From positions 1 through 8,522 of the forward strand of contig CALBOC010000395.1 in NCBI GenBank assembly GCA_937896705.1: DNA of 8,522 nucleotides, in the 5' to 3' direction. The stretch is from an uncultured Micrococcaceae bacterium (GTDB lineage Bacteria > Actinomycetota > Actinomycetes > Actinomycetales > Micrococcaceae). Shown here in pieces: positions 1 through 5,010 of the stretch. The position numbers and the translations under genes were made by a program. The first letter of the stretch is position 1. Each line of letters opens with the position of its first letter. Under the pieces are notes generated by a model. The model searched no databases. It was not told the DNA's origin and worked only from the letters and a program-made list of their open reading frames with translations.

Positions 1-102
1 CTTGTCGAGCGAGTCGATCCCAGCATCATGCAGTGCCCGAGCGGCTGTCTTGCCGATCGCATCGGGCAGATCCCCAACGGGTCGAACATCTGGGGTGGCC
101 AT
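1..102 (-). CDS. Small helix-hairpin-helix-like protein (N-terminal 34 codons only)
   Basis: Reading right to left from the ATG at 102-100, the frame stays open for 34 codons to the window edge, so the C-terminal part is missing. The visible protein has a short lead followed by L-P-D-A-I-G-K-T-A-A-R-A-L and then A-G-I-D-S-L-D-K. This 'LPxIGKxAxRAL...GI.sLd.L' pattern resembles the single helix-hairpin-helix module of small actinobacterial DNA-binding-type proteins, where the I-G-K turn would contact a nucleic-acid backbone. The start follows the stop of the DUF3151 gene by only 10 bases, and a purine-rich AGTAGGGG overlaps that stop as a ribosome site, so the two are probably cotranscribed. 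The fold is inferred from a short fragment; it could be another small hypothetical protein. Confidence 0.6.
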   Translation of the reverse strand, partial: MATPDVRPVGDLPDAIGKTAARALHDAGIDSLDK

Positions 103-112
103 CACCGCGCCC

Positions 113-538
113 CTACTGAGAGGCTTCGATCTGTTCGGCGGCAGTCGGATCTGAGTCGTTGAGGAATTTGGTAATGCGATCAACTTCCTCGGTTTCACCG
201 ATGGCACCGGCTGCACGACCCAGCGCATACAGTGCGCGGAGGAAACCCCGATTGGGCTCATGGTTCCACGGAATCGGACCGGCACCCTTCCATCCGGCAC
301 CCCGCAGAGAATCCAGACCGCGGTGGTATCCGACCCGAGCGTAGGCGTACGATTCTAAGGTGCGGCCGTCGCTCCAAGCATCTTCGGCAGCCATAGCCCA
401 GGCCAGGGAGGAAGCCGGGAATTGCTGGGCGATTTCCTCGGGCAGGTCACCCGCTTCGTAGCGGGCCTGCACCTCAGGTTCTGCGGGCAGCAACGTTGGT
501 TCTGGTTCCATCAGGTTCTTGCCAATGAGTGACGACAC
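113..538 (-). CDS. DUF3151 family protein
   Basis: A complete 141-residue protein of the DUF3151 family, small soluble proteins of unknown function that I know only from actinobacteria. The family core is plain: P-A-S-S-L-A-W near residues 41-47, then Y-A-Y-A-R-V-G-Y-H-R-G-L-D near 64-75, G-W-K-G-x-G-P-I-P-W near 82-91 and H-E-P-N-R-G-F-L-R-A-L near 93-103, ending in an acidic Asp/Glu-rich helix. No signal peptide or membrane segment is visible. The start is the GTG at 538, which has an AAGGAA ribosome site 6-7 bases upstream on the minus strand; an in-frame ATG at codon 10 is less well placed. It heads a minus-strand unit with the helix-hairpin-helix gene and diverges from metN. In mycobacteria I recall this family near the fructose-bisphosphate aldolase gene; nothing here reveals a function. 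Confidence 0.92.
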   Translation of the reverse strand: MSSLIGKNLMEPEPTLLPAEPEVQARYEAGDLPEEIAQQFPASSLAWAMAAEDAWSDGRTLESYAYARVGYHRGLDSLRGAGWKGAGPIPWNHEPNRGFLRALYALGRAAGAIGETEEVDRITKFLNDSDPTAAEQIEASQ

Positions 539-637
539 GTTTGTTTCCTTCCACTAAGCCTTTAGGGCTGAGTCTACGCGGTCTGCTGCTGCCAGTGTTT
601 ATACTGAGTCAACAAGTAAACCCCACACTAGGACACC
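539..637. promoter_or_regulatory. Divergent promoter region between DUF3151 and metN
   Basis: This 99-base spacer must carry the start signals for both directions. Toward metN there is a TATACT -10-like hexamer at 600-605, with no convincing -35 hexamer 16-18 bases upstream. A small inverted repeat, CAGT-N6-ACTG (593-606), covers that hexamer and could be an operator. No Rho-independent terminator and no SAM-riboswitch-sized leader fits in the space. The metN ribosome site is a short AGGA (630-633) only 4 bases before its ATG. Confidence 0.35.
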
Positions 638-1642
638 ATGATTTCCGTTCGAGAGCTTACCAAGGTGTATCGGCAGCCCACCAGGGATGTCGTGGCCATC
701 GACGACATCAATTTAGATATCGAAGACGGCGAAATCCACGGGATTATCGGCCGCTCAGGTGCCGGGAAATCGACGCTGGTCCGATGCCTGACCCTGCTTG
801 ACCGGCCAACCAAAGGCCAAGTCATTGTCGGCGGCCAGGATCTGACCGCGGTGTCCGACACTCAGCTGCGCAACGCCCGCCGTCGGATCGGCATGGTCTT
901 CCAGCATGCGAACCTGCTCTCCTCCCGGACCGTGGCCGAAAACGTCGCGATGCCACTGGAGATCGTCAACACCAAGAAAACAGAGCGACGCTCCAGGGCT
1001 CTTGAACTGCTCGAGTTAGTCGGATTGCAAGGACTCGAAGACACTTACCCGGCGCAACTGTCGGGTGGGCAACGCCAACGCGTCGGCATTGCACGAGCAC
1101 TTGCGGCAGATCCAGATGTGTTGCTGTGTGATGAACCGACCTCAGCGCTGGACCCCGGCACAACCGATGAGATCTTGGCGCTGATCCGCTCGGTGGCCGA
1201 TCGCTTGAACTTGACCGTGGTGGTGATTACGCACGAAATGTCGGTGGTCAAAAACCTGTGCGACTCAGTGTCGCTGCTCGAAGCCGGCGCCATCATGGAA
1301 TCCGGCAAGCTCTCGACGGTAGCTGCCGATGTGAATTCCCAGCTTTCGCGCTCGTTGTTGCCGTTGCCGACACATCAACCGGCCAGCGCAGACATGGTCA
1401 TTGAGGCAATTGGCAAAGCCGATGCGGTTAACACCCCGATCGCCACGAAGATCGCCGCAGAAAACCCGGTGCAGGTTGAGATTGTCGCAGCAAATATCGA
1501 GACACTGGGTGATACCCGCTTTGCCCACTACCTGCTAGCTATCAATAGTTCCAAGACCATTAACATCACCGGCATTGAAGCCACCCTGGCACGGCATGGT
1601 TTCGCGATTCGCGTCCGTGCCAAACAAGGAGTCAAAGCATGA
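638..1642 (+). CDS. metN: Methionine ABC transporter ATP-binding protein MetN
   Basis: The ATPase of the MetNIQ importer, which drives uptake of L-/D-methionine from the binding protein MetQ through the permease MetI. All nucleotide-binding motifs are intact: Walker A G-R-S-G-A-G-K-S-T (38-46), Q-loop Gln89, signature L-S-G-G-Q (141-145), Walker B V-L-L-C-D-E (161-166), D-loop near 170-172 and switch His199. After a linker around 240-260, residues from about 265 to 334 form the C-terminal NIL domain. In characterised MetN proteins this domain binds methionine in the cytoplasm and shuts transport off (trans-inhibition). At 334 residues it is close to the usual length (about 343). The stop overlaps the metI start by 4 bases (ATGA), showing translational coupling. 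The weak, closely spaced AGGA site suggests modest translation. Position and the NIL domain together make a methionine assignment firm for this ATPase class. Confidence 0.94.
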   Translation: MISVRELTKVYRQPTRDVVAIDDINLDIEDGEIHGIIGRSGAGKSTLVRCLTLLDRPTKGQVIVGGQDLTAVSDTQLRNARRRIGMVFQHANLLSSRTVAENVAMPLEIVNTKKTERRSRALELLELVGLQGLEDTYPAQLSGGQRQRVGIARALAADPDVLLCDEPTSALDPGTTDEILALIRSVADRLNLTVVVITHEMSVVKNLCDSVSLLEAGAIMESGKLSTVAADVNSQLSRSLLPLPTHQPASADMVIEAIGKADAVNTPIATKIAAENPVQVEIVAANIETLGDTRFAHYLLAINSSKTINITGIEATLARHGFAIRVRAKQGVKA

Positions 1643-2319
1643 ACTGGTTTGAAGAACTCCTGAACAACCGCGCGCTCGAAACCGCTCTGCCCCAGGCCAT
1701 CTGGGACACCATCGTGATGGTTGCGATCTCCGGGATTGCGACCGTGGTGATCGGTGGGGTCATCGGCATTATTTTGCACCTGACCCGACCCGGCGGACTG
1801 GCTCCAATGCGCACCCTGTATGCGATTCTGTCCTCGATCATCGTCAACATCACCCGCTCGATCCCATTTGCCATTTTGATGGTCGCACTCATTCCCTTTA
1901 CCCAATGGCTCGTGGGCACCTCGATCGGCCCGATTGCCGCGACCGTATCCCTCACCATTGCCACCGCGCCGTTTTTCGCCCGTCTGGTCGAGACCGCGCT
2001 GCGCGAAGTCCCCACGGGCACTGTCGACGCCGCTCAGGTGATGGGCATGTCCAACGGACAAATCGTCACCAAGGTGTTCCTACCCGAAGCCCTGCCGGGC
2101 CTCATTGCCGCCACGACCAATACGACCGTGGTGCTGATCGGCTACTCGGCCATGGCCGGGCTCATCGGTGCGGGCGGGCTGGGCCGGTTGGCCTATAACT
2201 ACGGGTACCAACGCTTTGATTCCCAAATTATGATCGTGACCATCGTGGTCATTGTGATTGGAGTCCAGCTGATCCAATGGATTGGCGATAAGATCGTAGC
2301 GGCTGTTGATCATCGCTGA
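1639..2319 (+). CDS. metI: Methionine ABC transporter permease MetI
   Basis: A 226-residue inner-membrane permease of the MetI family. Five hydrophobic spans are visible, at roughly residues 20-48, 58-86, 96-115, 150-178 and 195-217. Between spans three and four lies the cytoplasmic EAA-type coupling loop (about 122-153: L-R-E-V-P-T-G ... D-A-A-Q-V-M-G-M-S ... L-P-E-A-L-P-G-L), which docks onto the ATPase MetN. The length is typical for MetI (about 217). The ATG at 1639 overlaps the metN stop and has an ideal AAGGAG site (1626-1631) 7 bases upstream, inside the metN coding end. The lipoprotein gene metQ begins 54 bases after its stop, so the three genes look like one transcript. No residues are obviously missing. 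Confidence 0.94.
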   Translation: MNWFEELLNNRALETALPQAIWDTIVMVAISGIATVVIGGVIGIILHLTRPGGLAPMRTLYAILSSIIVNITRSIPFAILMVALIPFTQWLVGTSIGPIAATVSLTIATAPFFARLVETALREVPTGTVDAAQVMGMSNGQIVTKVFLPEALPGLIAATTNTTVVLIGYSAMAGLIGAGGLGRLAYNYGYQRFDSQIMIVTIVVIVIGVQLIQWIGDKIVAAVDHR

Positions 2320-2361
2320 TTCGCACCACCATCAGCGCCTGTTTCACACACCATAACCATG

Positions 2362-2368
2362 TCAGGAG
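2362..2368 (+). promoter_or_regulatory. Ribosome binding site that fixes the metQ start
   Basis: TCAGGAG lies 5 bases before the ATG at 2374. An earlier in-frame ATG at 2359 lies upstream of this site and has no purine-rich stretch of its own. Starting at 2374 also gives a cleaner signal peptide, so 2374 is chosen. Confidence 0.8.
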
Positions 2369-2373
2369 TACAC

Positions 2374-3285
2374 ATGAACACCTCTCGTTTCTCACGCCGA
2401 CTGTCACTGACCGGCCTCGCCGCAGCTTCCGCACTCGTGCTTGCCGCGTGTGGCGGCGCAGACGATAACGCCGAAGGCCCCACCGCGAATGAAGACGGCA
2501 TCACCACGCTGACCGTCGGTGCGACCCCGGTCCCCCACGGCCAGATCCTGGACTATGTCTCGCAAGAACTCGGCGAAGATGCCGGATTGGAAATCGAGGT
2601 CGTTGAATTCGACGACTTCCAGCTGCCCAACCGTCAGATGGACGAAGGCAACCTGGATGCCAACTACTTCCAGCACGTACCGTTCTTAGAACAACAAATC
2701 GAAGACCACGGCTACGAGATCAGCCACGGCGACCCCATTCACATCGAACCGTACGCACTGTTCTCCAGCCAGCATGACGATGTCGACGATATCGCTGAAG
2801 GTTCCACCATCGGCATCACTTCCGATGCGGGTAACCAGCCGCGTGCCCTGTTGCTACTGGAGGCAGTCGGAATGCTCGAGGGCATCGAAGAGGATTCGGC
2901 TGCCCTGACCTTGACTGACGAACAGAACCCGATGAACCTGCAGTTTGAGGAAAATCCACCGGAAATCCTGGCCCAGGTCGTCGATGATGCCTCCATCGAT
3001 GCGGCGATCATTAACGGCAACTACTTCCTCGAAGCTGGTCTGGACGTCAACGACGCGCTGATCGTTGAAGATGCAGAGGATTCCCCGTACGCCAACATCC
3101 TGGCGTGGAACTCTGCAGACGACGAGAACGAAGCCATCCAGCAGCTCGAAGAGCTCTTGCACTCCCAAGAAGTCGCCGACTACATCACCCAGAACTGGCC
3201 TGAGGGTGAGGTCATCCCGGCAACTGAAGCCAGCAACGATGCAGGTGCCGAGACCACTGATGACGAAACAACCGAAGAAGAGTAG
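2374..3285 (+). CDS. metQ: Methionine-binding lipoprotein MetQ (NlpA family)
   Basis: The 303-residue substrate-binding component of MetNIQ, anchored to the outer face of the membrane by lipid. The N-terminus has a positive region (R5, R8, R9), a hydrophobic stretch and a lipobox L-A-A-C with lipidated Cys26. S-R-R-L-S-L at 7-12 resembles a Tat signal, so Tat export is possible. The mature part opens with T-L-T-V-G-A-T-P-V-P-H-G, the hallmark of the NlpA/lipoprotein_9 family, and later shows P-R-A-L-L-L-L and an I-I-N-G-N-Y stretch at expected spacing. The composition is odd: by my count the mature 278 residues contain 68 Asp/Glu, 2 Arg and no Lys, with an acidic tail ending E-E-E. It is somewhat longer than usual (about 270-280) because of a linker and that tail. 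It is the last gene of the operon, followed by a strong terminator. Confidence 0.93.
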   Translation: MNTSRFSRRLSLTGLAAASALVLAACGGADDNAEGPTANEDGITTLTVGATPVPHGQILDYVSQELGEDAGLEIEVVEFDDFQLPNRQMDEGNLDANYFQHVPFLEQQIEDHGYEISHGDPIHIEPYALFSSQHDDVDDIAEGSTIGITSDAGNQPRALLLLEAVGMLEGIEEDSAALTLTDEQNPMNLQFEENPPEILAQVVDDASIDAAIINGNYFLEAGLDVNDALIVEDAEDSPYANILAWNSADDENEAIQQLEELLHSQEVADYITQNWPEGEVIPATEASNDAGAETTDDETTEEE

Positions 3286-3303
3286 CCGCTGAGGCGTCTC
3301 ATC

Positions 3304-3350
3304 ACGGCGCGGCACCCACCCGCATTTCGGGTGGGTGCCGCGCCGTTTTT
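3304..3350 (+). terminator. Rho-independent terminator after metNIQ
   Basis: A perfect 18-bp stem, CGGCGCGGCACCCACCCG (3305-3322) against 3328-3345, closes a 5-base CATTT loop. One further A-T pair (3304/3346) extends it, and TTTTT (3346-3350) follows directly. It starts 18 bases after the metQ stop. This is a textbook intrinsic terminator for the operon. Confidence 0.95.
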
Positions 3351-3515
3351 GGGGGTTTATTGATCCACCGATTCTTTCGCACCAGAGGTCTTTACGGCCC
3401 TCATCGGAGTGCGTAGCCTGAGAAATAGGATCGTACTTTTCTAGCTGAAATACTAGAGATCCAGCCAAATACCTGACACCGAAGTACACACGATCAGTAC
3501 CAACGGGAGGACGGC
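3351..3515. other. Non-coding stretch with an imperfect inverted repeat
   Basis: No gene is visible here. The notable element is at 3428-3462: GGATC (3428-3432), a 7-base bulge, TCTAG (3440-3444), an 8-base loop CTGAAATA, then CTAGA-GATCC (3453-3462), giving ten complementary pairs interrupted on one side. A TAGGAT hexamer (3426-3431), like an actinobacterial -10 box, overlaps its left edge, but I see no -35 partner. It could be an operator or RNA fold ahead of the small frame at 3516 and the membrane protein at 3626. There is no T-run after it, so it is not an intrinsic terminator. Confidence 0.35.
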
Positions 3516-3620
3516 ATGGTAGTCCAGAAAGTATCAGTGACCAGGCGAATGCCAACTCAGCGCACGCCAGTATCGCGACACCATGTACGCCCCGGTCTGC
3601 ACCAGTCACGAAAGGTGTGA
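3516..3620 (+). CDS. Possible 34-residue basic leader peptide
   Basis: A short frame starts with ATG at 3516, 5 bases after a strong GGGAGG ribosome site (3505-3510), and ends with TGA at 3618-3620. The 34-residue product is strongly basic: six Arg, two Lys and three His, with no Asp or Glu. It has no membrane segment and I recognise no family. Its stop lies 5 bases before the ATG of the next gene, and its last codons contain that gene's ribosome site (about 3610-3617). This arrangement would suit translational coupling or a leader-peptide control. Alternatively it is an accidental frame, since 34 codons are easily open by chance. The good ribosome site and tight junction are the only support. 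Confidence 0.3.
   Translation: MVVQKVSVTRRMPTQRTPVSRHHVRPGLHQSRKV
3610..3617 (+). promoter_or_regulatory. Ribosome binding site that fixes the membrane-protein start
   Basis: GAAAGGTG lies 8 bases before the ATG at 3626. It overlaps the first base of the alternative GTG at 3617, which therefore cannot be served by it. It lies inside the last codons of the small upstream frame. Confidence 0.6.
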
Positions 3621-3625
3621 TACAA

Positions 3626-4033
3626 ATGCATAAATTAGTCGCCAAAATCTTAGGTATCATCATCGCATTGCTCGCGGTGGTCGGGTTCTTTATCGAGGGA
3701 GAACTCCTCTTTGGCCTGATGAATGTTGATCTGGCAATGGACATTGCCCGCACGGTGCTTGCCATCGTTCTGCTCTATGTTGGATTCGGCCCGCCACGCA
3801 ATGAAGTTGCCCGCGCCACCGTTGGTGTGGTCGGCGGTGTTTATATAGTGATGGCGTTAGTGACCTTCATTGACCCCACCCACTTTGGACTGCTCAATAC
3901 TGAATTCACCGGTTTCGATATTGGGTTCCACCTTATTGTGGGTGCTGCAGCGATCATCCTCGCATTCCTACCAAGCCGCACCCTCGATCCGGAGCGTTCC
4001 GAGGCCACGGTTGACCCACGGCATCGCCGATAA
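3626..4033 (+). CDS. Small four-helix membrane protein, DUF4383-like
   Basis: A 135-residue integral membrane protein of unknown function. Hydrophobic spans lie near residues 5-23, 40-55, 63-81 and 99-115, with a short charged tail from about 118. The last span is preceded by N-T-E-F-T-G-F-D-I-G-F-H-L-I-V-G, resembling the 'D...HL..G' signature of DUF4383 proteins, small four-helix actinobacterial membrane proteins; the family call is tentative. The ATG at 3626 is preferred over the GTG at 3617 because GAAAGGTG (3610-3617) lies at a proper distance from the ATG and overlaps the GTG. It stands alone between the metNIQ terminator and a repeat-rich spacer, possibly coupled to the small upstream frame. 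Nothing shows its role. Confidence 0.75.
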   Translation: MHKLVAKILGIIIALLAVVGFFIEGELLFGLMNVDLAMDIARTVLAIVLLYVGFGPPRNEVARATVGVVGGVYIVMALVTFIDPTHFGLLNTEFTGFDIGFHLIVGAAAIILAFLPSRTLDPERSEATVDPRHRR

Positions 4034-4075
4034 GGTCTGCTAGTTCCGCAACATCCGATACAACACAGCACGACA

Positions 4076-4119
4076 AACAGTGCGGTATCTCAGCTCAACA
4101 GGGCAGGTGCCGCACTGTT
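4076..4119 (+). repeat. Hairpin downstream of the small membrane protein
   Basis: AACAGTGCGG (4076-4085) is perfectly complementary to 4110-4119 across a 24-base loop. The sequence after it is T/G-rich (GTTGT) rather than a pure T-run, so it is at best a weak terminator for the gene ending at 4033. It begins 43 bases after that stop. Confidence 0.45.
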
Positions 4120-4134
4120 GTTGTACGTATGCAC

Positions 4135-4164
4135 CCCGGTCACTTACATGCTGACCTGACCGGG
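4135..4164 (+). repeat. Second hairpin, with a competing right arm
   Basis: CCCGGTCA (4135-4142) pairs perfectly with TGACCGGG (4157-4164) around a 14-base loop. A second ACCGGG copy at 4179-4184 could pair with the same CCCGGT instead, and is followed by CTG and six T (4188-4193). A third short pairing, GGGCTG (4182-4187) with CAGCCC (4197-4202), overlaps that copy. These folds are mutually exclusive. Whether any is transcribed is unknown. Confidence 0.35.
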
Positions 4165-4210
4165 AGACATTCTTGTTCACCGGGCTGTTTTTTCGTCAGC
4201 CCCGAATCGA

Positions 4211-4216
4211 TAGAGT
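4211..4216 (+). promoter_or_regulatory. -10 element of a probable leaderless promoter
   Basis: TAGAGT fits the actinobacterial TANNNT -10 box and is separated by exactly six bases from the ATG at 4223, placing the expected transcript start at or within a base of that ATG. No ribosome site is present before the gene. A -35 match is not evident; the T-run at 4188-4193 lies at about the right distance. Confidence 0.5.
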
Positions 4217-4222
4217 CACGAC

Positions 4223-4999
4223 ATGGGACAGAATAATTATTTGAAAAGCATCGGTGTGGGCATCGCTGCCGGCGCAGCAACCGCAGCCAGCATCATCGCC
4301 GGCCGCAAGGTGCTCAACACCGCCAAGATTTCACAAGGCCACCCGCTGAAACACCGGGTATTGGATATCAGTTCCAATCTGCTCCAACCCAAGTATCCGC
4401 TCGATGCGATGAGTACCTACCTTAATGGGTTCCATTTTTACGCCGACGATATGGGCCGCCAGGTCGAGGCATCGCATTTCTGTATTCACCTGCAGCACGA
4501 CCTGCATCAGTGCGTGATCTTTGACCGCAACGCACCCGACGCCAAGCTCATCGGTATTGAATACATCATCAGCGAGGAACGCTTCAAAAGCCTCGATGAG
4601 GAGGAGAAACTGCTCTGGCACAGCCACCACCACGAAGTGAAATCTGGCACACTCCAAGCGCCGGGTGTCCCGGAACTGGCTGAACACGCCTACTTCGAAG
4701 ACCTGGTCACCACCTACGGCAAGACGTTCCACACCTGGCAATATGACCGGCATGACTTCCCATACGGCATCCCACAGTTGATGATGGGCTTCACAGCCGA
4801 CGGGCAGGCACATGAACATCTCGTGGAGGCACGCGATCGCAGATTGGGCCTATCAACGGAGAAGAAACGCGAAAGCCGGGCCGACATTCCCACCCCGTTA
4901 GTCCAACCGGGGGCGAACTCGTGGGAGAGCGGCCAAACCTTACAAACAGACCTGCAGTACATGGAAATGCAGGACCGGACTACGTCCTACGAAGGTTAG
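4223..4999 (+). CDS. DUF1264 protein, homologue of plant oil-body-associated proteins (OBAP)
   Basis: A 258-residue protein whose residues about 45-200 match the DUF1264/OBAP family. Signatures shared with plant OBAP1 as I remember it are F-H-F-Y-A-D-D-M-G-R-Q-V-E-A-S-H-F-C (70-87), Q-C-V-I-F-D-R-N (96-103), A-K-L-I-G-I-E-Y-I-I-S-E (107-118), L-W-H-S-H (131-135), Y-G-K (165-167), T-W-Q (171-173) and D-R-H-D (175-178). Plant OBAPs are found on seed oil bodies; their biochemical activity is unsettled. Residues 10-27 are a Gly/Ala-rich hydrophobic segment that may be an N-terminal membrane anchor, which plant OBAPs do not show in this form. The middle is rich in His with two Cys. No ribosome site precedes the ATG, but a TANNNT box six bases upstream suggests a leaderless mRNA. 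An SDR gene follows after 11 bases. Confidence 0.88.
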   Translation: MGQNNYLKSIGVGIAAGAATAASIIAGRKVLNTAKISQGHPLKHRVLDISSNLLQPKYPLDAMSTYLNGFHFYADDMGRQVEASHFCIHLQHDLHQCVIFDRNAPDAKLIGIEYIISEERFKSLDEEEKLLWHSHHHEVKSGTLQAPGVPELAEHAYFEDLVTTYGKTFHTWQYDRHDFPYGIPQLMMGFTADGQAHEHLVEARDRRLGLSTEKKRESRADIPTPLVQPGANSWESGQTLQTDLQYMEMQDRTTSYEG

Positions 5000-5003
5000 G
5001 GAG
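4998..5003 (+). promoter_or_regulatory. Ribosome binding site that fixes the SDR start
   Basis: AGGGAG overlaps the stop of the DUF1264 gene and lies 7 bases before the ATG at 5011. The open frame reaches back to an ATG at 4921, but that would put 30 codons inside the upstream gene with no ribosome site and no SDR homology. Confidence 0.85.
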
Positions 5004-5010
5004 AATTTCG

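Noticed and set aside
565..590. GTCTA/GTCTG motifs in the metN upstream region as an McbR-type operator
   Set aside because: The copies are direct rather than inverted (an McbR site is expected as TAGAC-N6-GTCTA), so the match is not supported.
1528..2061. Open minus-strand frame opposite metI
   Set aside because: His/Gly/Asp/Arg-rich translation opposite a clear permease gene; no start signal.
2854..3765. Long open minus-strand frame (303 codons) across the metQ end, terminator and membrane-protein start
   Set aside because: It runs through a strong terminator and two well-supported plus-strand genes, has no recognisable domain, and is explained by the codon composition of metQ on the opposite strand.
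4921..5010. Upstream ATG extending the SDR by 30 codons into the DUF1264 gene
   Set aside because: No ribosome site at 4921, no SDR homology in the extension, and an AGGGAG site placed 7 bases before the ATG at 5011.
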